Below are positions 37,801 through 45,110 of a stretch of 64,000 nt of DNA, in pieces; the stretch's first letter is position 1, and the number at the start of each line of letters is the position of its first letter. The notes under the pieces were generated by a model, which was given only the letters and a program-made list of their open reading frames with translations, did not search any database and was not told the DNA's origin. Source of the DNA: Sternotherus odoratus. Taxonomy: Eukaryota > Chordata > Testudines > Kinosternidae. The stretch lies in contig JAVMKO010000006.1 in assembly GCA_032164245.1 (NCBI GenBank), positions 6,773,001 to 6,837,000 on the forward strand. The letters run 5' to 3'. A program made the translations under genes and the position numbers.

Positions 37801-38993
37801 TAACGGGGTCGGCCACTCACCCGGCGGCGCCCCCGTCTGGTCGTCTGGGAATTAGCTCTTTGTGACCCTGGAGCGCCCTCTGCCGACCGACGTCCGCTTC
37901 TCCACGCTGGCCCCGTGTCCCTCCTGGACCCCGGAACCCCTTGCTGAGGGTGCTGCACCCCTGCAGTACCCCCCTGGTCTTAGGGTCTCCCCTCCCTGGG
38001 GAACCCAACACCCACTATCCCCAACTTGCCTCAGATATGGCCACTGCCAGTCACCACTGCCTCAGTCTCTCTGAGGCTGACTGCAGTCCCATGGCTACTC
38101 ATCACCGGCAAGAAGGGGTTGGCCTGCTGCTCTAACCAGCCCAGGGGCCGCCCCCTTGCAACCCCCAGTACCCCGTGGGTCGGGCCTTCCCTAGGCTCAG
38201 CAAGCTGGGGCCCTCTCACTAGAGCTTAGGCTCCCTGGCTCCCAGCTGCCTTGCCCTCGCCCTGTCCCAGTCTGGGTCCTCTGATAAAGGCTCCCAGCAG
38301 CCAAGCCTTGTCTCCCTCTGCTTGCAGAGGAGACTGCCCCCTTGCAATCCCCAGTACCCCGTGGGTCAGGCCTTCCCTAGGCTCAGCAAGCTGGGGCCCT
38401 CTCCCTAGAGCTTAGGCTCCCTGGCTCCCAGCTGCCTCACCCACGCCCTGTCCCAGTCCGGGTACTTTTGCAGCCAGGCCCTGTCTCCTGCTGCCTACAG
38501 AGTAGACTGACCACAGAGTAAACTCACTCTTCCTCTCTCTCTCTTCCCCCTAACTCCTGCCTCCCAGGCTTTTATACAGCCTGGAATGTTTGGGGCGTGG
38601 CCACACAGCTGAGCCTGCTTTCCACTTAAGCCTGCTAGCAGGCTCAGCCAGCTACAAACCCTCTTTCCAGGGCTATTCCAGCCCTGGCCGGCGGGGAGCA
38701 CCCCGCTACAATGTCCCATAACTGAACATTTGAGGGGTGGGGAAGGAAAACTAGTCTGAAATGAAGCATGGAAAGTTATATCGCACAAGCTGAAAGTTTT
38801 GGCAGGTTGAGTATGTGCAGATTTAAGTTTCTAATGCAAACTGTTTTGTGATCTTAATGATGATAGGTGCTTATAATAACTGACTTCTTAAAGCATATTC
38901 TCTAATCTCTTTTTTTTAGGAAGCTTAAAGCGAACACACGAGGATGAGGAAGAATTTGGAAATATGCAAGTGGCAGCAGCACAGAATGGGTGA
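10756..38993 (+). CDS. STYX: Serine/threonine/tyrosine-interacting protein STYX (pseudophosphatase)
   Basis: STYX is a catalytically inactive dual-specificity phosphatase that binds MAP kinase partners and FBXW7 (known for the family). Eleven coding exons splice to 672 bases, giving exactly 223 residues, the usual length. The key feature is visible: the phosphatase signature HCxxGxxR reads HGNAGISR (119-126), so the nucleophilic Cys is Gly120. The protein begins MELARPAFPALPQ and ends AAAQNG after an acidic HEDEEEF tail. The start at 10756 has a good Kozak context (G at -3 and +4) and aligns with the family N-terminus, though residues 3-8 are divergent. Intron 1 is 17.4 kb and full of mobile DNA; the remaining exons cover 28.2-39 kb. 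All splice sites are GT/AG. Confidence 0.97.
11593..12020. mobile_element. Possible MITE remnant in STYX intron 1
   Basis: The segment 11593-11660 (AGGGCCTTACCAAATTCACAG, then TTCACGGCTGTGAAATTTGA) resembles a common reptile MITE with complementary internal segments. The rest of the stretch is AT-rich and unassigned. Confidence 0.4.
12021..12186 (+). mobile_element. Interspersed repeat, GGCACCTTAG family, copy 1
   Basis: It carries GAGTACTTGTGGCACCTTAG, CATTTATTTCAACATAAGCT and CTTCATCAGATGCATA. The same order is seen at 59382-59510 (plus) and reversed at 56285-56424. This is a very common turtle repeat; I do not name its family. A pogo-like MITE interrupts it at 12187. Confidence 0.65.
12187..12366. 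mobile_element. pogo/Tigger-like MITE, 180 bp
   Basis: The ends are CAGTCGAGCTTCGCAATACC and, on the complement, CAGTGGAACCCCGCAATACC. It is flanked by TA on the right and CA on the left, so a TA duplication with one mutation is likely. It is nested in the repeat that starts at 12021. Confidence 0.75.
12652..14520. mobile_element. pogo/Tigger-like MITE with an internal satellite
   Basis: The termini are CAGTAAACCCTCGATTTAAC and the complement of TCGAGGTTTCACTG, flanked by TA at 12650-12651 and 14521-14522. Subterminal blocks (CGATTTAACGGAC, GGGCGAGGGGGTGTCCGTT) occur on both sides. The total is 1,869 bp, of which about 1.63 kb is a GC-rich tandem array. A 486-bp relative at 45659-46144 has the same ends and a much shorter GC-rich core. 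Confidence 0.88.
12735..14365. repeat. GC-rich palindromic satellite array inside a MITE
   Basis: Subunits of about 50 bp each hold an imperfect palindrome of the form GGCTCCCCGCAGCGGGGAGC, separated by GTTTGAGAGC or GTTTGACAGC linkers. Three or four subunits form a higher-order unit of about 149-205 bp. GTTTGAGAGC recurs near 13060, 13210, 13359, 13409, 13559, 13708, 13759, 13912, 13966, 14114 and 14257. Long ORFs on both strands are a by-product of stop-free GC sequence. Confidence 0.9.
14691..15024. mobile_element. hAT-type MITE
   Basis: The left terminus is CAGGGGTACTCAACCTTTTT and the right terminus GGTTGAGAACGTCTC, imperfect inverted repeats. The 8-bp target duplication is decayed. Confidence 0.7.
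15025..16296. other. STYX: STYX intron 1 stretch, nothing recognised
   Basis: AT-rich intron DNA without a recognisable repeat family, exon or RNA. Confidence 0.45.
16297..17357. mobile_element. hAT-type MITE interrupted by a Helitron (copy 1)
   Basis: The outer parts 16297-16472 and 17132-17357 match, in order, the outer parts of 45462-46340 (for example AAAACTACTTGCTTACAAAA against AAAACAGCTTGCTTACAAAA, and CTTACATTTCAGTGTATAG in both). The left end CACAACCTTTCC and the right end GGTGAGAACCATTG are degenerate hAT-MITE termini. The middle is the Helitron at 16473-17131. Confidence 0.75.
16473..17131 (+). mobile_element. Non-autonomous Helitron, 659 bp, with promoter-like cargo
   Basis: The 5' end is TCCTATATAATAAAAGG and the 3' end CTAG at 17128-17131, after a short hairpin (GCCCTTGTACACGGGC, 17105-17120). 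It lies between host A (16472) and T (17132), the Helitron target rule. The second host-MITE copy at 45462 gives the uninterrupted sequence. The cargo includes CCAAT, a GC box (GGGGCGGGAC) and a full TGACGTCA site near 16969. Confidence 0.87.
17358..17909. other. STYX: STYX intron 1 stretch, nothing recognised
   Basis: AT-rich intron DNA without a recognisable element. Confidence 0.4.
17918..18816. mobile_element. hAT-type MITE, about 900 bp
   Basis: The left terminus GAGATCTCCAACCTTTTTAT pairs with the right terminus AGTTGGTGACCACTG. It is flanked by GTTTAGGT (17910-17917) and GTTTAGAT (18817-18824), an 8-bp target duplication with one mismatch. The interior is a G-rich degenerate repeat (GGGGCTCTGGG-like) with no coding. 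Confidence 0.82.
18825..20500. other. STYX: STYX intron 1 stretch, nothing recognised
   Basis: About 1.7 kb of AT-rich intron. The T-rich ORF at 19427-19678 has no family signature and looks random. Confidence 0.45.
20500..20660 (-). mobile_element. Possible tRNA/MIR-like SINE remnant
   Basis: The segment contains CAGTAGGTAGGGCACTTCTC and CTAACCAGTGAACGAAC, resembling tRNA-headed reptile SINE segments. It is too decayed for a firm family call and the strand is a guess. Confidence 0.35.
20820..21105. mobile_element. MITE with self-complementary interior
   Basis: The terminus ATACGTCTACACTACCCA pairs with AGTGTAGACCAGG at the right. Inside, TAAGTTGACCTAAGATA (21010-21026) is complementary to TATCTTAGGTCGAC (21068-21081), and GAAGTGGAGTCGAC repeats the theme. 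A Harbinger-like origin is a guess. Confidence 0.7.
21106..22385. other. STYX: STYX intron 1 stretch, largely unassigned
   Basis: No host exon. A short segment at about 21540-21655 (TATAACTCGATTTTCTGAC to TTTACTGTA) may be another pogo-like MITE remnant. Confidence 0.35.
22387..22632 (-). pseudogene. Helitron replicase/helicase N-terminal fragment
   Basis: An 81-residue frame begins MPRKKRKCIGETTSKCKR and carries two repeats of the form ETxEQRxxRLxxN (NETSEQREKRLHNN and ATETAEQRQRRLKEN). Such basic, E-Q-R repeats are typical of the N-termini of Helitron-encoded proteins in my knowledge of the family. There is no Rep (HUH) or helicase domain in the frame, so this is a fragment. The copy at 59512-60066 keeps a partly matching region at 59635-59690. 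Confidence 0.55.
22843..23169. repeat. 49-bp minisatellite inside a hAT MITE
   Basis: Units start at 22843, 22892, 22941, 22990, 23039, 23088 and 23137, each beginning CTCTGACCGCGAGGCTGG. There are six full copies and one partial, nearly identical. Confidence 0.95.
23220..23612. repeat. 50-bp minisatellite inside the same hAT MITE
   Basis: Units start near 23282, 23332, 23382, 23432, 23482, 23532 and 23581 with GGTAAGCGGCGTGCAAGG. The units are nearly identical, with a divergent first copy at 23219 and a partial last copy. Confidence 0.95.
23985..24000. repeat. (TAGA)n microsatellite
   Basis: A short TAGA run directly abuts the Helitron 5' end at 23984. Confidence 0.7.
24001..27229. other. 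STYX: STYX intron 1 stretch, nothing recognised
   Basis: About 3.2 kb of mostly AT-rich DNA. No repeat of a family I can name, no exon and no RNA gene was seen. Old, decayed repeats may be present. Confidence 0.4.
27238..27427. mobile_element. hAT-type MITE, 190 bp, perfect target duplication
   Basis: The termini CAGGCCTGCACAA and TTGTGCAGGCCTG are perfect inverted repeats. ATCTAGAA flanks both sides (27230-27237, 27428-27435). The interior has a run of G broken by few bases near 27304-27330. Confidence 0.95.
27436..28169. repeat. STYX: STYX intron 1 end with poly-T and (TG)n/(TA)n
   Basis: A poly-T run at about 28096-28109 and a TGTG/TATA tract at about 28123-28150 precede the exon 2 acceptor and contribute to its pyrimidine-rich context. 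Nothing else was recognised. Confidence 0.6.
28170..28202 (+). CDS. STYX: STYX exon 2, residues 20-30
   Basis: A 33-base exon encoding DWTYPMRREMQ; acceptor AG at 28168-28169, donor GTATGA at 28203. It joins exon 1 in phase 0 across the 17.4-kb intron. Confidence 0.96.
28203..29271. other. STYX: STYX intron 2, nothing recognised
   Basis: About 1.07 kb without a recognisable repeat or exon. Confidence 0.45.
29272..29325 (+). CDS. STYX: STYX exon 3, residues 31-48
   Basis: It encodes EILPGLFLGPYSSAMKSK, the start of the DUSP fold. Acceptor at 29270-29271, donor GTACGG at 29326. Confidence 0.97.
29570..29812. mobile_element. MITE, AAACACCTGC family, copy 2
   Basis: It contains CAACCTGCGGCTGGCCCATG and, in reverse, GGGCCAGCTGCAGGTGTTTC, so the subterminal parts are inverted repeats. 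It is related to copies at 7922 and 52972 and is nested in the foldback element. Confidence 0.65.
29860..30115 (-). mobile_element. CR1 LINE 3' fragment
   Basis: The signature pieces ACTGGGTCAGACCAACAGTC, GACAGTGGCCAATGCCAGGT and CATCCTGGCTAATAGCCATT are typical of a common turtle CR1 subfamily. The opposite orientation of the same end is at 35400-35590. No coding part remains. Confidence 0.75.
30373..31588. other. STYX: STYX intron 3 remainder, mostly unassigned
   Basis: A minus-strand ORF at 30394-30690 (98 residues) has a charged stretch with cysteines but no domain I recognise; it may be part of a decayed transposon protein. Otherwise AT-rich intron. Confidence 0.35.
31589..31686 (+). 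CDS. STYX: STYX exon 4, residues 49-80
   Basis: It encodes LPILQKHGITHVICIRQN and on to QQLF, leaving two bases of Arg81. Acceptor at 31587-31588, donor GTAAGA at 31687. Confidence 0.97.
31920..32112 (-). mobile_element. tRNA-derived SINE with CR1-like tail
   Basis: On the minus strand it starts with a tRNA-like head: box A TAGCTCAGTGGTTTG and box B GTTGTGAGTTCAATCC. It then runs to a tail TGACCTTCAAGGTCTTTCC that resembles the 3' end of CR1-type LINEs. This is the known structure of cryptodiran turtle tRNA SINEs (Cry I type). It is a retroposed copy, not a tRNA gene, since the 3' half of a tRNA fold is replaced. Confidence 0.85.
32635..32695 (+). CDS. STYX: STYX exon 5, residues 81-101
   Basis: It encodes YLVLDIADNPVEN and FFPM. 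This segment holds the position of the DUSP general-acid aspartate (LDIADN). Donor GTAAGT at 32696. Confidence 0.97.
32815..32985 (+). mobile_element. MIR-like SINE remnant
   Basis: The core TCAAGTCAGTTCACCTCAG followed by CCTCAGTTTCCCCATCTTCA matches the MIR style. The head and tail are decayed. Confidence 0.65.
33000..34437. other. STYX: STYX intron 5 remainder, nothing recognised
   Basis: AT-rich intron with no recognisable repeat or exon. Confidence 0.4.
34438..34474 (+). CDS. STYX: STYX exon 6, residues 102-113
   Basis: A 37-base exon encoding TKEFIDGSLQTG and one base of Gly114. Acceptor at 34436-34437, donor GTAAAC at 34475. Confidence 0.96.
35042..35081 (+). CDS. STYX: STYX exon 7 with the dead active site, residues 114-126
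   Basis: A 40-base exon encoding KVLVHGNAGISR. The catalytic Cys codon is GGA (Gly120), the family hallmark. The arginine of the P-loop (Arg126) is retained. Donor GTAGGA at 35082. Confidence 0.97.
35158..35208 (+). CDS. STYX: STYX exon 8, residues 127-143
   Basis: It encodes AALVIAYIMETFGVKY after completing Ser127, and leaves two bases of Arg144. Donor GTAAGA at 35209. Confidence 0.97.
35400..35590 (+). mobile_element. CR1 LINE 3' end
   Basis: TACTGGACTAGATGGACCAC and CAATGCCCATGTTCTTAC are the CR1 3' signature, the reverse complement of the piece at 29860. It lies in STYX intron 8. Confidence 0.7.
35890..35962 (+). CDS. STYX: STYX exon 9, residues 144-168
   Basis: It encodes DAFTYVQERRFCINPN and GFVHQLQ, the most conserved C-terminal part of the fold. 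Donor GTAACA at 35963. Confidence 0.97.
35963..37029. other. STYX: STYX intron 9, nothing recognised
   Basis: About 1.07 kb with no repeat or exon that I can support. Confidence 0.45.
37030..37123 (+). CDS. STYX: STYX exon 10, residues 169-199
   Basis: It encodes EYEAIYLAKLTIQMM and SLSVPPGTT, leaving one base of Gly200. Acceptor at 37028-37029, donor GTGAGT at 37124. Confidence 0.97.
37799..38710 (-). mobile_element. Solo LTR of an endogenous retrovirus-like element, copy 1
   Basis: The element starts TGTAACGGGG and ends CGCTACA, with TG...CA ends as expected of LTRs, and is flanked by ATGTC on both sides (37794-37798, 38711-38715), a 5-bp target duplication. It is 912 bp. A related copy in the other orientation lies at 60717-61577. 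On the minus strand a TATA-like TGTATAAAAGCC is found near 38575. No internal retroviral genes are present. Confidence 0.85.
38920..38993 (+). CDS. STYX: STYX last coding exon, residues 200-223 and stop
   Basis: It encodes SLKRTHEDEEEFGNM and ends AAAQNG with TGA at 38991-38993. The acceptor follows a T-rich tract. Confidence 0.97.
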
Positions 38994-39745
38994 CGCAGGG
39001 CACCATTATTCATAGAGACTGAATTTCTGCACATGGAAGTGAAGAAAACTAGAGAAGATAAATTAACACAAAACAGTGAACACACCCAGAGCTTCTTTTC
39101 AAATACATGTTGCTTCCAGATGTAAATCTGCCTCTGCAACACACTAAGCAACATTTTAATATGTTGGACTTCTTGAATGAATAGATGGCACTGATTGTTT
39201 TACTCCTTTTTTACACTTTACAGTTTTATTCTATACCAAGATTTTTGGACTTGCAAAGAGGTATTATTGCAATAATGCACTTTTCATACTTGAAATTTCT
39301 TTATTTGTATGATATAAAGTTATTACTTTAAACAAAATGCAAGCTGGGGGGATTTGTTTATAAAGTTATTTGTGTAATTTATAACAAGAGACTTTAGTAA
39401 AGAAAAGTTTGCTAAAATTCACTGTGTTCTAAGTATATATTGCAGCTTAGTTACTCCACTTTTAGAAACATACAAAAAGTGGAAATATATTGTGTTTTAC
39501 AAACTTCCATATACCTTCTGCTGTTAGCAGTTGAAACCTTCCCAGTTATCTGAACAGCATCGACTCATTATCTTCACAGTAAAACCCCATTATGTACCAA
39601 TTTATGTTCAAATACACTGACCACCCTCTTGTTAGTCATTTAGAAGAGGAAATACTGATCTAAAAACCTCCATTAGTATAATGCAAGCTAATCTAATAAC
39701 TGTATCTGGGTAGAGTAAATTTAATAAAAGGCTCATGTTAAACTA
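38994..39745 (+). terminator. STYX: STYX 3' UTR with candidate poly(A) signal
   Basis: AATAAA at 39723-39728 is the first canonical hexamer on the plus strand after the stop. The region is AT-rich. The true UTR may run further, as STYX has long 3' UTRs in other vertebrates. Confidence 0.5.
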
Positions 39746-40987
39746 ACCAAAGGGGAAACCACCATCTCAACTTGATGTATACTAGGTCTGAAATCTTTCT
39801 ATTAACAAGCAGGAATCAGTAAGTTTCAGTGTGAGGCTTTTGGCAAACTTAGTTAAGTCAGCCAATAGTTATGTAACAAAACCAAAAATAGAACGGTTGC
39901 CTACCAGGTCCTTTCAATTCCTTTCCCATGTATTGTATCAAACAAGGGAACCTTCGGACAAGTAGCGGTGAAAGCAAACTGCAAGACCGTAACCTGGTCA
40001 ACTGAGTGGAGGAACACTGACATTTCACTCAAATACCGAGTGTCTTTGCCAGTGAAGATAAGATCTATGCAGGTCCAAAAGGTTAAAATTAATAAATTCT
40101 GTTTAAAAAATACTTGGATGCTTAAGAAAAATCAAGGTTGACAGCTGAGTCAAGAATTGCCAAGTTTTTCCACACGATCTTAACGCCTGTCTCCTTATTT
40201 CATCAGTTACACCTCTCCGTTTTCTGCAACTCTGTATATTCCATCTGCTTATATGTTAACCAGGCTATGAAACAAAAGACATGAATGAAAAAATAGTTCA
40301 TTTAGAGCCTGGCCTTACTGAGCACCAGAAAAAGTGGTAGAAAAATACCTAGAGTATTTCTTAGAAATCGCATGTTCATGTAATTAGACGGTGTCCTTAT
40401 TCATAACCACAGGTGGGCTGGAGTTAAGATTAAATATACTGGCATTTCCTGACTTGGGTATTTAAGAATCCAACTTCAGCCTCGTTTTGTTTACGTGGCC
40501 ACCCCGTCCGATTGCAAGTTTTCTACAACCTTGTAAACTATATATTTTGGGCACATAAGTTTCATCTTTTGCTTTAGTCATGCAAGTTATTGGTTTTAAT
40601 ATAATTATGAGATGAAGTTATACAGGTCAAACTACATGATCTAATGGTCACTTTTGACCTTAAACTCTTTGAATCTGTATTGTGCCAGTCAATGTGCATT
40701 GAATGAGCCGTGCCTCGTGCCCACACTAGAAATCCGGGTAAGTGGCAGGGGTGTTGCATAGGAGCATTTGGTGTGCACATTCCCTGTACTGCTAAGATAG
40801 CTGCGCTTGCCCACTGCAATATTCTTTTGCTTAGAACATGGCTTAATTAAATGCTGTTAAATCAGAACTCTGCCTCTGAGCATGCTCAGTGAGACTTTCA
40901 TAGCTTCCTGACACGCTCAAATCAACACAGAATTCCAAGGCACTTCGCTTGGTCACTGTTCTCCAGCCACCTGAACTTTCTGCTCTT
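39746..40987. other. Intergenic stretch after STYX, nothing recognised
   Basis: AT-rich DNA which may include further STYX 3' UTR. No repeat or gene of known type was recognised. Confidence 0.45.
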
Positions 40988-41003
40988 ACCCATTCTGGGG
41001 ATG

Positions 41004-41118
41004 ACTACGGCTGTACCACCCTGAACATGCCCGATCCCGTCTGACCTCTGAAGCTAAGCAGGGTCGGGCCTGGCTAGTACCTGGATGGGAGACCTGGGAA
41101 TACTGGGTGCTGTAGGCT
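41004..41118 (+). pseudogene. 5S rRNA-like head of the SINE
   Basis: The internal promoter parts are recognisable: an A box near 41050 (AAGCTAAGCAGGG) and a C box near 41079 (TGGATGGGAGACC). The deletion of about three bases after the C box and mismatches in helix I make a functional ribosomal 5S gene unlikely. Confidence 0.8.
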
Positions 41119-41252
41119 TCACACCTGGCAGTAGGTATAAAATGCCTCCAGCGACAGATGGCACGACGCATCGGTTGGAGTATCCCCGGGTCGTATCACT
41201 GGTTCTAAGCGGACCCTGCCATAGTGTGGGAATAACGCTAAGAAAAACAACA
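41004..41252 (+). mobile_element. 5S-rRNA-derived SINE with perfect 16-bp target duplication
   Basis: The first 115 bases follow vertebrate 5S rRNA closely, from ACTACGGCTGTACCACCCTG through GAAGCTAAGCAGGGTCGGGC to GGGTGCTGTAGGCTT. There are scattered changes and a loss of about three bases after GGGAGACC. About 130 bases of unrelated sequence follow, ending in AAGAAAAACAACAA. The duplicated target is 40988-41003 and 41253-41268, 16 identical bases. This shows insertion of the whole 249 bp by reverse transcription. Confidence 0.88.
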
Positions 41253-41268
41253 ACCCATTCTGGGGATG

Positions 41269-43670
41269 CATTTGTGTGGCTGTTTTTGGTAATGGCTGAA
41301 CTGTTTAATTTTTTAAAATCTTGAGCATAACCATCAGCTGAAGGAAGTTTTCCACGGTCACTCAGATTGATTGACAAGAGCACTACCAGCAGCTGTCATC
41401 CAGAATGTCAAAGTTCTTCTAATGCTTATAATACATCTTTTAAAAAAAAATCCTGGGAGCCATATTCTCAGTATTCTATCTGCTTTATTACTCACCCCAT
41501 AATGTTACTGACGCAGCTTATGAGCAGTGTCAGCTGCCACCAAGCATGTCCTCAGCTTGTGGATCGTGGAATATCCTCCAGAAAGAGGAGGTAGCTGCAA
41601 TATAAGCAGAGAAACCTGTCTGTCGAATACACAGTCCTGGACAATCTGACGGCAGTACCAACAGCGTGGGGTGGAACAGCAGAATGCTGCTGCTGCCCCT
41701 AGAAAATACCAACCATGTCCAAAGCCAGACCTGGACATGGCCAATGTAGGCTGCTATCAAATAAGCCACAGTTACAGCCTCGAGGGGCATGCAATTGCCC
41801 ATCCATGAGTATCACAAGGGGTCAATGGCATTTGCTAGAAGGGACCCCAAACTTAAACCTACATGCACATTTGCCACCCTGTTTGTTGCAAGTGCTGCAG
41901 CAGCCTGGCACGTGGCTTGTGGGGATGAACGGGCCTGGAACTGCGTATACTTTTCTCAATGTAGTCCAGTCACAATGCAGGTGATGCAGCAGCACAGTAC
42001 CCACTGCAACCTGGTAATTGGCATCCTGTGGCAATGGAAGGCCTTGGTCACAATTCTGCATGCAGACAGCCTGGGACTGATGGCTATTTGTTGTAGACTA
42101 AAGAAAGGTGCCGTGTTTGTATTCTGCCTAGGGGTCCGAGCACCCTTGGCTCGGGACAACACTGCTCTCTCCGTAGAGGGAAGGGAATGGAAGATCCCTG
42201 AAAAAATGCTGCTTCTACTCAAACCTGCTGGAGTGCTCTGCCTTATTGGCTCTCCAGTTCTGCTGCTGTCTAAATACACGGAAGCCCTTGATAAATTTTG
42301 CAACTTCGACTGTTCACACCCTCCTCGACAGAGGCGATGGACCTGAGCATGGGACCGCTATACTGAGCAGTATCTGGGCATGGTGCAATATGGATATTTC
42401 TGCACTCCGGTGAGACAAGACTTCCCGGCAAGTTGCAGTTGGAAAAAAGATGCTGGTTCCACTTTTTCCTGGAATGGCAAATCTGAGAAGCCCAGAGGCT
42501 CTGCTCTTTGTGTGTAAACTCGAGACATGGCCAAAGGGTGTTAATGCCAGACTTAGGCTCCTCATTAGCCTTGGTAACAGGTGTTCTATGTCTGGCACCA
42601 GGGCACATGCACTGATGATCCAGCCGGATGAGGAGAAGGAGGGTGTCGATTAAACTCTAGGTAGGTAGGTTGGTCCCATGTAATGAACTGATGATTTGGG
42701 GGGATTTTCAATGCCAGGATGGGTTCTGACTATGCATCTTAGGGCATTGATAATGTGAAATGACTTGCTGCTACTTTCCAAATATGCTGGAAACAACCGC
42801 CTCATCACCCAGACCTCTTTCAGCCGGCCAAGTATAAGACAACCTGCATGTGTCACTCACATAATCAATTGCATTGTAAGGTGCTGAGATCTCCACTGTG
42901 TCAGGTTCACTCACCTTCTCAGAGGCACCAGCTGGTGCTCGGACATAGGCTATTGAGAAGTCAAAGCTCCCTGTGTCACTACGGCTATACGCTGCTGTGA
43001 AAAGCAGGCTGTGTTGCTACAGGGGTCAGAGGAAGGTTTCAGCAACTTCCGTGAGCCAGAGCTTTCACGGCAGTGGGGAAAGGTGCAGTCGGGAGGAGGC
43101 GGCAGAGAAGGGCTTAGCCTGTCCCTGCTGCCCAAGTCCTGCACTGCTGTGGGGAAAGGCTCCAGTAACAGAGCGGGTAGAGCCTTGCAGTAGCTCCAGC
43201 TTCCAGGGCTCCAGTAGGAGGGAGTCAACAGGCCATCACACTGCTAAAAACAGCAGTGAAGCCAAGGCCTGCGTGAGCAGAGCACTGTGGACACTAGGCA
43301 TGTGGGTAATGTGGAAGAACCTGACTGGGTCAGCCCACCCCCACTGAAGGATTGTTTCTATATAGGCTGGTTTTTATTAACTCAAAGCACAGGGCTCCCA
43401 TTGCGTTCCTGGAGCCCATTTCACAAGGATTTTCCCTTACTGGGTGTTTCAACCAATTTTTTGCATTCAAGTTCAGCTCCTCCAGCTAACATCGCCCCCT
43501 CGTCCTGCAGAGAACAACCCTGGAGCCGATTCCCTTACCTAGCTCACCACCCTGTATTCCCCTTTGTACTCTGCCCAGAAAAATGGAGTGGGGGGAGCAA
43601 GTTTTTGTGAGCACCACCCTGGTTAACGTCCTGTGTGAAGGGCTCTGGGCCATGCAGTATTTGCTCTAAG
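41269..43670. other. Intergenic stretch with unexplained GC-balanced sequence
   Basis: The part 41500-42860 has balanced composition and several open frames on both strands (41789-42346 plus, 185 codons; minus frames at 41505-42856), unlike the AT-rich surroundings. I recognise no domain. It may be a decayed DNA transposon. A T-rich 43340-43670 stretch follows. No host gene is supported. Confidence 0.3.
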
Positions 43671-43685
43671 CAAGGGGGGGGGGGG

Positions 43686-44677
43686 GATCAACGTTTTGTA
43701 CTGGTGACCCCTGTCACATAGCAAGCCTCTGAGTGCGACCCCCCCCCCCATATAAATTAAAACTACTTTTAAATCTATTTAAGACCATTATAAATGGAGG
43801 CAAAGCGGGGATTGTGGGTGAAGGCTGACAGCTCACGCCGACTCCTCCCCATGTAATAACCTTGCAACCCCCCTGAGGGGGGGGTCCCATCCCCCAGTCA
43901 GCGCTCCCCCTGCTCTAAAGCTCTCTGGGCCCCACCCCTGTGACATGCTATAAAAAAACTCCAGGGCCCAGCAGAGGTGGGGCGGGGGGGGGGGTGCAGA
44001 CTTGAGGCAGGGCCTTGGTCATTTGAGTTTTGGGGGGGGGCACCTTCACCCCAACAGACCACCCACCTTATGTGAACAACCAAATTTTATAACTCAAAGG
44101 TGTGTGTGGGGGGGGTTATCTCAGGGTGTGGGGGGGGAGTGGCTAGGGGCTGTGCGCATGCGGGGGGGAGCTCAGGGTGCAGGGAGATCGGTATTAGGGC
44201 TGGGAGGACTCCCCCTATGTTCTGCGAGGGGGTCTTTCTTTGGGGCTGGGTCTCCCCACTGGCAGGGCTCTCACCACCTGTCTCTGCAGAGGGGGCTGGG
44301 TGCTGAGGAGTATCTTCCACCCAGGGCACCAGCGGGCGTGGAAGGAACTTTGCTGCTTGTCCGCTCCATGTCCTCCGCCAGAGCAGCACCTGCCCCACAC
44401 TGCCCGGCTCCAGCTTCAGCTTCCCACCTGTGACCCGGCCAGGGGGTGGGGCGATGGCAGAGGGGGGAGGTGTGGAACTGCCCTTGGGACCACCATGCTC
44501 TTGCACTGGGCAGCAGCGGGGGTAAGGCCCCCCATGTTCCCAACTCTGCCCACACTCTCAGGGCTTCTATCCCACAGGGGGCTCTGGGATTCATGGGCAC
44601 CCACAATCGGAGCTTCAGCTGCGGGGCCCCCTTGAGAGGGTTCATGGGAGCTGCAGCCCCCTGCTTGAGAATCACTG
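43686..44677. mobile_element. hAT-type MITE, about 1 kb
   Basis: The left end ATCAACGTTTTGTACTGGTG and the right end TTGAGAATCACTG are in the window's hAT-MITE style. The interior includes TATAAATTAAAACTACTTTT and a GC-rich region, whose overlapping ORFs are not genes. The target duplication is not clear. Confidence 0.6.
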
Positions 44678-44884
44678 CTCCAGCGGTACAGTTGCCAAAC
44701 GAAGGGATTGCAAGTCAGCAATGGCATTGGAGATGCAGCCCAATCCTTGCCTCTCCTGTTCAGACATCATTGAGTATTTTTCTCTTAGCTGGTGTCTGCT
44801 TTCTAGGTTGGTTGTATGGCTGAAGCATTTGATCTTTTGTATTTCTCTGCTCTTCCTAAATTAGTGTTAGGTTTATATACCCTC

Positions 44885-45110
44885 AAACTTCAGGCAGGCC
44901 CCGTTCTGGGGAAGAAGTGGGAGAGTCAATGTATAAGCCGCACCAGCGCTGGGAGAGAGCTCTTCCAGCACTGTAAAAAACCCACCCATACGAGGGGAAT
45001 AGCTTCCAGTGCTGATGCACGGTCTACACGGCCTCGTTACAGCGCTGAAACTTGCATCACTCAGCATTGCAACATGGCAGTGTAGACAAAGCTACCCAAG
45101 TTCAATAGTG
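44885..45110. mobile_element. MITE with AGCGCTG motifs
   Basis: Complementary motifs AGCACTGTAAAAAACCCA, TTACAGCGCTGAAACTTGC and GGCAGTGTAGAC follow a common reptile MITE pattern. The family is not certain. Confidence 0.55.

Noticed and set aside
41004..41118. A functional 5S rRNA gene
   Set aside because: It has a small deletion and several changes, is joined to a non-5S tail and is flanked by a target duplication, so it is retroposed.
43898..44823. Overlapping ORFs of 60-143 codons on both strands
   Set aside because: They lie within a GC-rich hAT MITE and lack conserved features.
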